A stretch of 64,000 nt of DNA from Mucilaginibacter rubeus (GTDB lineage: Bacteria; Bacteroidota; Bacteroidia; Sphingobacteriales; Sphingobacteriaceae), in the NCBI RefSeq assembly GCF_014643835.1, contig NZ_BMKD01000008.1, forward strand, positions 186,001-250,000, read 5' to 3'. Below the pieces are notes generated by a model. That model was not told where the DNA came from. It worked only from the letters and a program-made list of their open reading frames with translations, and searched no databases. The first letter of the stretch is position 1. Each line of letters opens with the position of its first letter. Positions 8,469 through 16,906 of the stretch are shown piece after piece. Position numbers and translations under genes: made by a program.

Positions 8469-9361
8469 TTACTACCGAAGGCCTTTCCTTCACCTTTGGT
8501 AAGCAGCAGGTAGTTAATTCACTGGCGCTGCAAGTTCCGGAAGGAAGTATATATGGTTTTCTCGGTCCCAACGGCGCCGGGAAAACCACTACCATCAAAC
8601 TCCTGCTTAACCTGCTAAAACCCGATGCAGGTAACATCCACATTTTTGAGCAGGATATCAAAACAAACCGCATCAGCATACTTTCGCAAATAGGCTCGCT
8701 TATTGAACAGCCTGCTTTATACCAGCATTTAACCGGGAGGGAAAATTTATTGAACAGGGCCTTATTATTGCAGGTGCCTACCCAGCGCGTTGAAGATATG
8801 CTTGACCTGGTACAGCTAACCGCCGCCGCCAATAAAAAGGCCGGGCAATATTCATTAGGGATGAAGCAGCGCCTCGGTATTGCGCTGGCCCTGCTGGCCG
8901 ATCCTAAATTGTTGATTTTGGATGAGCCCACCAACGGCCTCGACCCAAACGGTATCATCGAGATCCGCGAGCTTTTGAAAAAGCTTGTTGCCCAACATGG
9001 CAAAACTGTTTTTATATCAAGCCATTTGCTTGGTGAGATTGAACGGATGGCCACGCATGTGGGCATTATAAATAACGGCGCAATGCTTTTTCAGGGCAGT
9101 GTTGCCGACCTGCAGTCCATTAGTAAACCGCTGGTGCGCGTTGATGCCGAAAATACCGTTGACGCCGCCAACCTTTTAACCCGCCACCATATTAATGTTA
9201 CCGAAGTAACCGACGAGCATTTACTGGTACCCTACATCTCCAAACAGCAAATGGGCGAGATCAACGCACTGCTCAATAAAAACGGGCAAACGGTTTACAG
9301 CATCAGTAAACAACAAAAGGACCTGGAAAAACTATTTTTAGATATCACCCAAAGCGCCTAA
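8462..9361 (+). CDS. ABC transporter ATP-binding protein (BcrA/LanF type)
   Basis: 299-aa ATPase with Walker A GPNGAGKTTT, signature YSLGMKQRLGIA, Walker B LLILDEPTNGLDP and a C-terminal extension after about residue 220, as in bacitracin/lantibiotic immunity-type ATPases. Its start lies within the end of the 70-aa membrane peptide gene, and the permease begins 3 nt after its stop, so the three form one operon. The operon is divergent from a LytS/LytTR two-component set, the arrangement seen when a transporter is induced by cell-envelope or peptide stress. Substrate unknown. Confidence 0.92.
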   Translation: MVITTEGLSFTFGKQQVVNSLALQVPEGSIYGFLGPNGAGKTTTIKLLLNLLKPDAGNIHIFEQDIKTNRISILSQIGSLIEQPALYQHLTGRENLLNRALLLQVPTQRVEDMLDLVQLTAAANKKAGQYSLGMKQRLGIALALLADPKLLILDEPTNGLDPNGIIEIRELLKKLVAQHGKTVFISSHLLGEIERMATHVGIINNGAMLFQGSVADLQSISKPLVRVDAENTVDAANLLTRHHINVTEVTDEHLLVPYISKQQMGEINALLNKNGQTVYSISKQQKDLEKLFLDITQSA

Positions 9362-9364
9362 GCC

Positions 9365-10165
9365 ATGAAAGGATTTATACTGTCATTCCGTTCGGAGTTT
9401 TACAAAAGCCGTAAAACGCTTGGTTTCTGGGCCTCTGTAATGCTTCCTTTATTTATAGGGGTTTTGCTGTTCGTGGGATTTTATACCAAAAGTGAAAAGT
9501 TGGTGTCAATGCCGCCGATGATGCTTTGGCTACAGTTTGCTGGTGCTATTTTGGGTATCATGGGCTCATTGGTGCTGCCAATGTATATCATATTTATAGC
9601 ATACTCCGTAAACAGTATCGAACACCGGGCCGATACCTGGAAAACCTTGTTTAATCTGCCAATCCCCCGCTGGTCGGTTTATGCGGCTAAATTTTTTTAT
9701 GCGGTTTTCCTTGTATTTCTTTGTCTTGCATTGTTTGTGCTGTTTACCATTGGTTTCGGCAATTTGTTAAGCATCGTAAAGCCAGAGTTACGGTTCGATA
9801 ATTTCCACATGGAGAAAGAACTGGCACAGATCTATTTTAAATTGTTTTTATCATCATTAGGGATCCTCTCCATTCAGTTTTTACTCAGTTTATTTTGGGC
9901 CGATTTTTTAAAGCCGATGGGGATTGGTTTTATATGTACTATAGCCGGCGTTGTAGCTGCTTCAAAAGGCTGGGAATATAGCTACCTGTTTCCATATGCA
10001 CACCCCATGGCCGCCATCAGCAGCATGCTGAAAAATAATCATGGTGATCCTGCTAACCAGTTACAGATAGATGTTTTCACTAAAGATGTATTTGTAAGTA
10101 TGGCTATAGCAGTTGTAGTATTTGTGGCAGGATATTTTATTGTGCAGCGTAAGAGCGTGAAGTAG
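9365..10165 (+). CDS. ABC-2 type permease (lantibiotic immunity-like)
   Basis: 266-aa integral membrane protein with about six hydrophobic segments (near residues 22-42, 53-80, 105-130, 158-175, 180-200 and 242-260). The N-terminus MKGFILSFRSEFYKSRKTLGFW is typical of ABC-2 permeases partnering BcrA-type ATPases. The FNLPIPRWSVYAAKF stretch is a likely cytoplasmic coupling region. It begins 3 nt after the ATPase and ends the operon. Exports or detoxifies an unknown amphipathic compound. Confidence 0.87.
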   Translation: MKGFILSFRSEFYKSRKTLGFWASVMLPLFIGVLLFVGFYTKSEKLVSMPPMMLWLQFAGAILGIMGSLVLPMYIIFIAYSVNSIEHRADTWKTLFNLPIPRWSVYAAKFFYAVFLVFLCLALFVLFTIGFGNLLSIVKPELRFDNFHMEKELAQIYFKLFLSSLGILSIQFLLSLFWADFLKPMGIGFICTIAGVVAASKGWEYSYLFPYAHPMAAISSMLKNNHGDPANQLQIDVFTKDVFVSMAIAVVVFVAGYFIVQRKSVK

Positions 10166-10193
10166 ATGTTAGTGATTAGAGGCTGGAGGTTAG

Positions 10194-10626
10194 TTAATCC
10201 TCGATATTAATGATTTTTATTGCTTTAAAATCGGGGTGTAAAGGGTTGAGCAGGTAGTTAAAATCGCCGGTAACAGTGGCGGATGGTACCTGGAGCGCTA
10301 AATATTTGTTGGCTTTCACAAAGCTTTCCTCAATTTGCTGTGTTGCTTTGATCAGGGGGTTACTATTCCACTTTTCGGGCAACTGATCAATGTCAGGCTT
10401 AAAAATATCTGCATTATCAGGCAGCTCAATAGTCGCCATAAAATAATCAGCAGGCATAAATCCAAGCGGCGTATGTACCGCAACTTCAAGTACAGCCAGG
10501 GCACGTGATGATGAGGTATAAACTACAGCAGTTCCTTTACTGTTCCAGCGCCCGCCGTTTTAGTTCAGCCCCCCTGCCGCTCAAGTCATGAATGTAAGCC
10601 TGCTTACTTAAGCGATAAACGATCAT
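10194..10626 (-). pseudogene. RES-domain toxin, interrupted by a single-base frameshift
   Basis: Reading down from ATG at 10626 gives MIVYRLSKQAYIHDLSGRGA then AEL, and then the frame breaks at an A run (TTTT at 10558-10561 on the plus strand). One A fewer would restore NGGRWNSKGTAVVYTSS, the conserved RES core, and join the open 87-aa C-terminal part (10194-10457). The full locus would encode about 143 aa, normal for a RES NAD+-degrading toxin. The ATG overlaps the antitoxin stop codon by 4 nt. The extra A makes the toxin non-functional unless frameshifting or a sequencing error is involved. Confidence 0.8.
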
Positions 10627-11030
10627 GCAAGTATGCCATGTTCAATACGGCCCAATTCATCGCGGATCATATTGATCCCAAAAGCTGTATCCAAAAGTTC
10701 TTTAGGCTTTACTCCGCCCAGGGGGATGCTTTTATAATCCATCCAGGCGTAAAAATTATTTTCATCGCCAAAAACCTCAATACCCCTTTTATAGAGTAAT
10801 TCAATCATGATTATCTTTTCAGAATATATGGGATCAAAGGTTTTGTTTTCCTTTTTATAACGTTGAATAGTTCGCTCGGAAAGATGAAGGTACGAAGCCC
10901 AGTCATCAATATTAAAATGGATATGATTTGATAATTTGGTAAGATAAGGAAATGATATGCCCTCCCTTACCATGAAGGTTAAATTAACCTCATCATCATT
11001 AAGAAATTTATAGGGTTTTGGAGTCCTCAT
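10623..11030 (-). CDS. Xre/MbcA/ParS-type antitoxin (DUF2384)
   Basis: 135 aa. A helix-turn-helix-like segment sits in the middle (LHLSERTIQRYKKENKTF, about 48-65). The C-terminal toxin-binding DUF2384 region has EVFGDENNFYAWMDYKSIPLGGVKPKEL and ends in DELGRIEHGILA. This is the antitoxin half of a RES-Xre type II module. Its TGA stop overlaps the ATG of the RES toxin (ATGA), as in coupled toxin-antitoxin pairs. The antitoxin is intact while the toxin is frameshifted. Confidence 0.85.
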   Translation of the reverse strand: MRTPKPYKFLNDDEVNLTFMVREGISFPYLTKLSNHIHFNIDDWASYLHLSERTIQRYKKENKTFDPIYSEKIIMIELLYKRGIEVFGDENNFYAWMDYKSIPLGGVKPKELLDTAFGINMIRDELGRIEHGILA

Positions 11031-11086
11031 GGCCTTTATTGTAAATTGACCATAGATTTACGACAATTGTCGTCGAAAAGCAAATC

Positions 11087-11809
11087 TTATTTTTTAGCAA
11101 AAATAGCCCTTACTGCCGCCTTCAGTTTATCAACCCACATTCCATACATTTTACCGGATGGATGCAAACCATCATCAGCCAATAAGGTAAGATCATTGGC
11201 GGCCAGTTTGGAGATCCCTGTTATTTCAACATAATTAACCTTTGCATTAGCACTTATTTTACGGTTAATATCATTGAACTGATCTATCTCAGGGCCGATA
11301 GCGGCATCCTGCCCTTGAGCAAAAGGTGTAACACCATAGTCGGGGATAGACAGCACAAACACATGCTCGCTGATACCCTCAGCAAATTTGATGGCCGTAT
11401 TTAAAACCTGCTCAAACTTAACGCGGTAATTTTCCTGGCTTAAGCCATCATATTGATCATTTACACCTATCAGCAGTGTGACTACATCATAAGTATTGCT
11501 TTTGATGCTGCTTTGATCAATAGCTTCAATGAGTTGATCGGTTGTCCAGCCGGTGCGGGCTATGATAGTCGGCGTATTTACTTTGAGGCCTTGTAACTGG
11601 TTAGCCAGTTGATTAGGAAATGCCTGTTCAGGGGGCACAGACTGGCCTATGGTATATGAATCGCCGAGGGCAAGGTATGTTAGGGTATCCTGTATCACGG
11701 TAACTGGTTTTGGCGGGGGATTATTATAGCTAACCGGCGCCGGTGTGTTTTTGCCTGCACAGGCCGATAATGTAATTGCTGTGAGTAAACTGAAAATTAT
11801 TCCCTTCAT
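11087..11809 (-). CDS. SGNH/GDSL-family esterase lipoprotein
   Basis: 240 aa. The N-terminus MKGIIFSLLTAITLSAC is a lipoprotein signal (lipobox LSAC), so the enzyme is membrane-anchored in the envelope. SGNH motifs are YLALGDSYTIG (block I, nucleophile Ser), LIGVNDQYDG (Asn block) and DDGLHPSGK (catalytic Asp/His near the C-terminus). It hydrolyses an unknown ester, perhaps a lipid or acylated glycan. The start codon shares one base with the lipB stop, and it is third in an overlapping operon with a phosphopantetheinyl transferase and lipB. Confidence 0.88.
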   Translation of the reverse strand: MKGIIFSLLTAITLSACAGKNTPAPVSYNNPPPKPVTVIQDTLTYLALGDSYTIGQSVPPEQAFPNQLANQLQGLKVNTPTIIARTGWTTDQLIEAIDQSSIKSNTYDVVTLLIGVNDQYDGLSQENYRVKFEQVLNTAIKFAEGISEHVFVLSIPDYGVTPFAQGQDAAIGPEIDQFNDINRKISANAKVNYVEITGISKLAANDLTLLADDGLHPSGKMYGMWVDKLKAAVRAIFAKK

Positions 11810-12564
11810 TATAATATCTCCATACCAAAAAGTACGGAAATATGGTGTTTAAGGATTTTTTTTACTTCATTAATATCAACCTCATACCCAAGTTCCTGCT
11901 GCATGGAGGTAACAGCCTTATCGTCAATACCGCAGGGCACTATGTTTTTAAAATAGCTCAGATCGGTGTTTACATTAAGCGCGAGGCCGTGCATGGTTAC
12001 CCAGCGACTGCAGCGTACGCCCATGGCGCATATTTTACGGGCTTTGTCATTATCGGCATCAAACCATACGCCGGTATAACCTTCATAGCGACCGGCGTGC
12101 AGGCCAAAATCGGTGAGGGTAAGGATCACTGCTTCTTCCAGCGTACGCAGGTACAGGTGTATATCAGTAAAAAAATTATCAAGGTCCAGTATCGGGTATG
12201 AAACAATTTGCCCCGGCCCATGATAGGTAATATCACCGCCCCTGTTTATCGGGTAATAAACAGCCTGCTTTTCTTTCAAGCCTGCCTCATCTAACAATAG
12301 ATGCTCGGGCTTGCCGCTTTTACCCAGGGTATACACGTGCGGGTGCTCGCAAAATACCAGATAGTTAAAAGTTTCGTCGGCTTCGATAGTATCGTAGGCT
12401 ACAGCAGTCCCTGCGTTTTTAGCAACTGCTTCGTAAGCCGTTTCACGATTACGGTTGTCTATTTTAGTTTTAACCGTTTCACTAAAAAGGGTTTCCTGTT
12501 TATCCCAGGCCTGCTGATAATCAACCAGGCCCCAATCCTGAAAAAATACTTTCTTGTTTTTCAT
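11809..12564 (-). CDS. lipB: Octanoyl-[ACP]:protein N-octanoyltransferase LipB
   Basis: 251 aa. LipB moves octanoate from ACP to lipoyl domains. Key motifs are NRGGDITYHGPGQIVSYPI, the active-site Lys in KARKICAMGVR, and the nucleophile Cys in NIVPCGI. It overlaps the upstream PPTase and the downstream esterase by one base each. The pairing with a carrier-protein-modifying PPTase is metabolically sensible, as both act on ACP. Slightly longer than E. coli LipB at the N-terminus. Confidence 0.95.
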   Translation of the reverse strand: MKNKKVFFQDWGLVDYQQAWDKQETLFSETVKTKIDNRNRETAYEAVAKNAGTAVAYDTIEADETFNYLVFCEHPHVYTLGKSGKPEHLLLDEAGLKEKQAVYYPINRGGDITYHGPGQIVSYPILDLDNFFTDIHLYLRTLEEAVILTLTDFGLHAGRYEGYTGVWFDADNDKARKICAMGVRCSRWVTMHGLALNVNTDLSYFKNIVPCGIDDKAVTSMQQELGYEVDINEVKKILKHHISVLFGMEIL

Positions 12565-13205
12565 TACTCGCCCTTTACGTACCCTATCATATAATCTTCA
12601 TATTGCAGATAGCCTACTGTATAATCAATGGTGGTATCTTTTTTATTCAATTGCGCATTCACCACGCCATGATGCTCAAACTGGAAAGGCTCCAAAAAAA
12701 TGTTATCGGCAAATGAAACCTCTTTTTGCCCGTTACATTTATAAACAGCCTCCTTGGCGCACCAGCAAACATATAGTTGTTCAATTTTTTGCGGGCCATT
12801 TATAAATTTCAACTCTTCCTTACGCATAAACTTGTTGGCAATGCGCTCAACTTTTTGCTTAATCTGCTCAATATCAATCCCAACCTTATGTGTTTTGCTG
12901 ATCATCACAGCGGCATAATCAAACGAATGGCTTAAGGAGATGTGGTAAGGGAGGTTTACCAGGTAAGGCTTGCCATGCTCATCAACTTTACAATCAATAT
13001 ACTCATCGGTACGAAGCATTTTACGCAGCAGCACGCGGGTACCCAGCCAGTGCAGGTGGCGCTTGCCATTGCTCAGGCTTTCTACAAAATCCTTTTCCTG
13101 CTGATCAAGTTGCAATTGGCTGTACAGGTCCGTAGCCTCCTCCTCGATACGCCAGAGTGCAAACTCGGTGTCATCATCAATACGCTGCCTGTATGCTATC
13201 GCCAT
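12564..13205 (-). CDS. 4'-phosphopantetheinyl transferase superfamily protein
   Basis: 213 aa from ATG at 13205. An in-frame ATG at 13244 is less likely because a -7-like box (TATGTTTG on the minus strand, 13231-13238) falls between the two. Sfp/AcpT-type motifs are KVGIDIEQIKQKVERIANKF and WCAKEAVYKC, with ISLSHSFDYAAVMIS before them. It attaches phosphopantetheine from CoA to a carrier protein; the acceptor is unknown, and no PKS/NRPS genes occur here. First gene of the PPTase-lipB-esterase operon. Confidence 0.88.
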   Translation of the reverse strand: MAIAYRQRIDDDTEFALWRIEEEATDLYSQLQLDQQEKDFVESLSNGKRHLHWLGTRVLLRKMLRTDEYIDCKVDEHGKPYLVNLPYHISLSHSFDYAAVMISKTHKVGIDIEQIKQKVERIANKFMRKEELKFINGPQKIEQLYVCWCAKEAVYKCNGQKEVSFADNIFLEPFQFEHHGVVNAQLNKKDTTIDYTVGYLQYEDYMIGYVKGE

Positions 13206-13416
13206 AAAAGTAAAATTGCAAAATAGGTTGCAAACATATGTCAAAAAAAATTAAATAATATCAGCGCAGCTACATATTCGTAATCGGCTGAACCATATCA
13301 GGTTTAGGAATTGTTTCTGCGCTATCTGAACGCATTTCGCCGGCCAATATTGTTTATAAAAGCCGGCGCCGATTAGGCTAATTTTCATAATTTAGCGCCA
13401 GCAATAACCTGCCTGT

Positions 13417-13953
13417 ATGATACTATCTGATAAGCGCATCCTCGAAGAAATTGAACAAGGCCATATTATTATTGAACCATTTAACCGCGAATACCTGGGC
13501 ACTAACTCGTACGACGTTCATTTGGGCAAATATTTAGCTACTTACCGTAGCCGGGTGCTTGATGCCAAAGTTCATAATGAGATAGATGGCTTTGAAATTC
13601 CGAAGGATGGCTTTGTGCTTCAGCCCAATACCCTTTACCTGGGCGTAACGATGGAGTACACCGAAACACACCGGCATGTTCCGTTTTTAGAGGGCAAATC
13701 AAGCACAGGGCGTTTAGGTATCGATATTCACGCAACAGCGGGTAAAGGTGATGTTGGTTTCTGCAATACCTGGACACTTGAAATTTCATGTGCCCAGCCG
13801 GTGCGCATTTACGCCGGCATGCCCATTGGCCAGCTTATTTATTTTGTAGTTGAAGGCGAGATCGAAACGCTGTACAACAGCAAAGCCAACGCCAAATACA
13901 ACAATCCTACTACACGCCCCGTTGAAAGCATGATGTGGAAGAATAAGTGGTAG
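13417..13953 (+). CDS. dcd: dCTP deaminase
   Basis: 178-aa trimeric enzyme converting dCTP to dUTP and ammonia in pyrimidine nucleotide synthesis. The motifs GTNSYDVHLGKYL, EGKSSTGRLGIDIHATAGKGDVGF, TLEISC (catalytic Glu) and MPIGQLIYF are clear. Length is normal. It stands alone; upstream is a 211-bp divergent spacer, and downstream is a repeat/terminator region. Confidence 0.95.
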   Translation: MILSDKRILEEIEQGHIIIEPFNREYLGTNSYDVHLGKYLATYRSRVLDAKVHNEIDGFEIPKDGFVLQPNTLYLGVTMEYTETHRHVPFLEGKSSTGRLGIDIHATAGKGDVGFCNTWTLEISCAQPVRIYAGMPIGQLIYFVVEGEIETLYNSKANAKYNNPTTRPVESMMWKNKW

Positions 13954-13964
13954 GTTTAAGCCAC

Positions 13965-13989
13965 AAGTCTTAAGTCGGGAGTCTTAAGT
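13965..13989 (+). repeat. AAGTCTTAAGTC-type dispersed repeat, copy 1
   Basis: A 25-nt stretch made of two AGTCTTAAGT words. It matches 23 of 25 bases of the complement of 34723-34747. A looser relative is at about 45172-45212. Confidence 0.6.
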
Positions 13990-14066
13990 ACCAAGTAGAA
14001 AATATAAGTCAAACTTTCGACTAAAGACTTCGAACTTCAGACTTAATACGACTTGGTACTTTTTTT
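13987..14066 (+). terminator. Hairpin with T run upstream of the MG2/plug protein gene
   Basis: AGTACCAAGT (13987-13996) pairs perfectly with ACTTGGTACT (14051-14060), followed by TTTTTT. The 54-nt loop is rich in AAGTCTT words. Likely ends dcd transcription; the long loop makes it unusual. Confidence 0.5.
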
Positions 14067-14097
14067 GCGTATCTTGGTAGTTCAAGATTATCTTTCT

Positions 14098-16815
14098 ATG
14101 AACCTAAAACGCCTATCGGTTGGAATCCTGATCACCTTAATTGCCGGTGCTACCTTAGCTTTTATAAAACCCGATGATGAACTGGTAACAAAAATCATTG
14201 CCCAGCTTGATAAATGGCGTACCGAGCATCCGCAGGAAAAAGTTTACCTGCACTTTGATAAGCCCTATTATGCCATTGGCGAGGATATCTGGTTTAAAGC
14301 CTATGTTACTATAGGCAGTGAGCATAAGCTTTCGGCTTATAGCGAAACCCTGAATGTTGACCTTATTGATGATAACGATTCGATAAAACGCAGCCTTAAA
14401 CTTCCCTTAACAGCTGGCCTGGCCGCGGGAGATTTTGCTTTGGCCGATAGCATGGCCGAAGGAAACTACCGCATCCGCGCTTATACCAATTGGATGCGTA
14501 ACGAAGGGGAGGCCTATTTCTTCAATAAAACCATCACTGTGGTAAACGGGATCAGTAACAAGGTTTTCACTAAAACAACCTATGCCTACAGCACCTTAAA
14601 CGGCAAACAAAAAGTAACTGCTATTACTACCTACACAGACCTCAACGGGATAGCCTACGTTAATAAACCAGTAAGCTATGAAGTTGAAATAAACGGAAAA
14701 TCAATCTCCCGGGGGAAAGGTATAACTGATGATAAAGGGAACCTCACAATCAGCTTCACTACCAGTCAGGTAGTTTCAATAACATCCGGCCATATCAATA
14801 CCGAGGTTAAATTGGATGAAAAGCATACTATAGCCAAAGCCGTACCTATAAAAACGCTATCAAATAAGGTTGATGTTCAGTTTTTCCCGGAGAGCGGAAA
14901 TTTAATTAATGGTGTTTTTGAAAAAGTAGCTTTTAAAGCTGTTGGCGCCGATGGGTTAGGGGTTGATATTAAAGGCTTTATTGCCGACGACCAAAACAAC
15001 CAGGTTGCGCCATTAGGCGATAGCCATTTTGGCATGGGTACTATTACCTTTGAGCCTGAAAGTAGTAAAACCTATAAAGCGCACATTACTTATGCCGATG
15101 GCTCTGAAGGTGTTTTCGATTTGCCCAAAGCAGTTGATAATGGCTATGTATTAAGCGTTAACAGCATGCGCGACGATAAGGTGTTTGTATCCATCATCCC
15201 CGGTAAAAACACCGGTAACGGCACGGCCTCATTATCGGGTTTAACGCTGATAGCGCAATCTGGTGGCGAGCTTTGTTATGCAGGCAAAAGCAAGGATGGG
15301 GCAACATCCTTTTCGGCTGCCATCCCTAAAAATAAATTCCCATCGGGTATAGTACAATTCACCTTGTTTTCGGCAACCGGCGAACCATTGAATGAACGCC
15401 TCATCTTTGTTCAAAACCCCGATCAGCTTAAGCTTGCTGTCACCACAGAAAAACAGAGCTACAAGCCGCGCGAAAAAGTGACCATAAACCTCAACGCTAA
15501 AAACAGTGAGGATAAACCCGTCGTCGGTAGTTTTTCAGCATCGGTTATTGATGAATCAAAAGTTACTACTGATGAAGCTAATGAAAGCTCTATATTTTCA
15601 ACGTTGCTGCTTACCTCCGACCTGAAAGGATATATTGAAAAACCGAACTATTACTTTACTAATGTAAGTAACGAAACCAAAGCCAACCTTGATGCACTGA
15701 TGCTTACCCAGGGCTACCATCGCTTTGAATGGAAACAACTGCTTGCTGATAAATTTACCCCCATAGTTTTTAAGCCCGAAAAATCACTGGAGGTAACAGG
15801 CCATCTCAAAACTTTTGGGGGCAAACCGGTACCAAACGGCAAGGTTACCCTGTTTTCAACGTCGGGAGGTACTTTTATTATGGATACCGTGGCTGATGCC
15901 GAAGGTAAGTTTACTTTTAAAGACCTGGTTTTTAGGGATAGTATCAAATTTGTGATCCAGGCGCGCACAGCCAAAGACCGCAAAAACCTCGATATTACGC
16001 TTGATAATGTAGCCCCGCAACCTGTTGGGCTAAATAAAAATGCCCCCGATATCCAGGTCAACATCAATGATGGGGCATCGGCCTATCTGTTGAACAGTAA
16101 AAAGCTTTATGATGAACAGGTAAAATATGGTATCGGCAATCATACTATTGTATTAAAAGAAGTAGTGATCCGCGAGAAACGGGAAAACCCTTTTAAAAAT
16201 TCGTCCAACCTTAACGGGGCAGGTAATGCTGATCAAACACTTACCAGTAAAGACCTGATGTATGGCGGAGGGCAGCTTTCACAAATATTACAGGGACGGT
16301 TAACAGGAGTGATATTTCGTGGAGGGATTCCCTATTCAACCCGCAGCCCGGGTAGCCCAATGCAAATTGTGCTTGACGGAACTTATGTGGAGGCCGACTT
16401 TCTTGATAATTTAAATGTAAATGATATTGCCACTATTGAATCTTTACGCAGCATTGGCAATACCGCGATTTACGGATCAAGGGGAGCTGGCGGCCTGTTG
16501 GTTATCACAACCAAACGCGGCGGCGAAAGTGTTTATAATAGATATGCTCCGGGCATTGTTACTTATGCCCCTAAGGGATATTATAAAGCGCGCGAATTTT
16601 ATTCGCCTAAGTATGATGATCCTAAAACCAATGCCCAAATGCAGGACCTTCGCAGCACCATTTACTGGGCACCAGGCTTGTTAACAGATAAGGACGGCAA
16701 TACATCGATGAATTTTTTTAACGCCGATGCAAAGGGCACGTACCGGGTAATAATTGAAGGTATTGATGTTGATGGCAATTTAGGAAGGCAGGTTTACAGA
16801 TATAAGGTGGAATGA
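14098..16815 (+). CDS. Large secreted MG2 / carboxypeptidase-regulatory / TonB-plug domain protein
   Basis: 905 aa from ATG at 14098, which begins a signal peptide (MNLKRLSVGILITLIAGATLAF); an upstream in-frame start would place 15 extra residues before it. A macroglobulin-like MG2 domain lies near the N-terminus (KVYLHFDKPYYAIGEDIWFKAYV), followed by Ig-like segments, a carboxypeptidase-regulatory-like region near 570-640 (GKPVPNGKVTLFS), and a TonB plug-like region near 690-810 (LSQILQGRLTGV, SIGNTAIYGSRGAGGLLVITTKRG). No beta-barrel follows. Such plug-without-barrel proteins occur in Sphingobacteria. Role unknown; perhaps a surface or periplasmic partner of TonB receptors. Confidence 0.8.
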   Translation: MNLKRLSVGILITLIAGATLAFIKPDDELVTKIIAQLDKWRTEHPQEKVYLHFDKPYYAIGEDIWFKAYVTIGSEHKLSAYSETLNVDLIDDNDSIKRSLKLPLTAGLAAGDFALADSMAEGNYRIRAYTNWMRNEGEAYFFNKTITVVNGISNKVFTKTTYAYSTLNGKQKVTAITTYTDLNGIAYVNKPVSYEVEINGKSISRGKGITDDKGNLTISFTTSQVVSITSGHINTEVKLDEKHTIAKAVPIKTLSNKVDVQFFPESGNLINGVFEKVAFKAVGADGLGVDIKGFIADDQNNQVAPLGDSHFGMGTITFEPESSKTYKAHITYADGSEGVFDLPKAVDNGYVLSVNSMRDDKVFVSIIPGKNTGNGTASLSGLTLIAQSGGELCYAGKSKDGATSFSAAIPKNKFPSGIVQFTLFSATGEPLNERLIFVQNPDQLKLAVTTEKQSYKPREKVTINLNAKNSEDKPVVGSFSASVIDESKVTTDEANESSIFSTLLLTSDLKGYIEKPNYYFTNVSNETKANLDALMLTQGYHRFEWKQLLADKFTPIVFKPEKSLEVTGHLKTFGGKPVPNGKVTLFSTSGGTFIMDTVADAEGKFTFKDLVFRDSIKFVIQARTAKDRKNLDITLDNVAPQPVGLNKNAPDIQVNINDGASAYLLNSKKLYDEQVKYGIGNHTIVLKEVVIREKRENPFKNSSNLNGAGNADQTLTSKDLMYGGGQLSQILQGRLTGVIFRGGIPYSTRSPGSPMQIVLDGTYVEADFLDNLNVNDIATIESLRSIGNTAIYGSRGAGGLLVITTKRGGESVYNRYAPGIVTYAPKGYYKAREFYSPKYDDPKTNAQMQDLRSTIYWAPGLLTDKDGNTSMNFFNADAKGTYRVIIEGIDVDGNLGRQVYRYKVE

Positions 16816-16841
16816 TATTAAGCCGGAAGCCCGCAGTCGGC

Positions 16842-16893
16842 AAGTCCGAAAGATTTAAGCAATGCTAATGTTTATCTCTTTCGGACTTTATTT
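16842..16893. terminator. Bidirectional terminator
   Basis: AAGTCCGAAAGA (16842-16853) pairs with TCTTTCGGACTT (16877-16888), then TATTTTT. It lies between the MG2/plug protein (+) and the Gly/Arg-rich protein (-). Confidence 0.7.
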
Positions 16894-16906
16894 TTGGCGA
16901 GCAAAC

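Noticed and set aside
10166-10193. TTAGTGATTAGAGGCTGGAGG-type words after the ABC permease
   Set aside because: Looks like a dispersed repeat word, but no second clear copy was found in the window, so no repeat feature was called.
10558-10561. Programmed ribosomal frameshift in the RES toxin
   Set aside because: Not excluded, but the 4-A run has no visible stimulatory structure, and RES toxins are not known to need frameshifting; treated as a disrupted gene.
13206-13244. Upstream start for the phosphopantetheinyl transferase
   Set aside because: A -7-like box lies between this start and ATG 13205, and the extra residues do not match the family.
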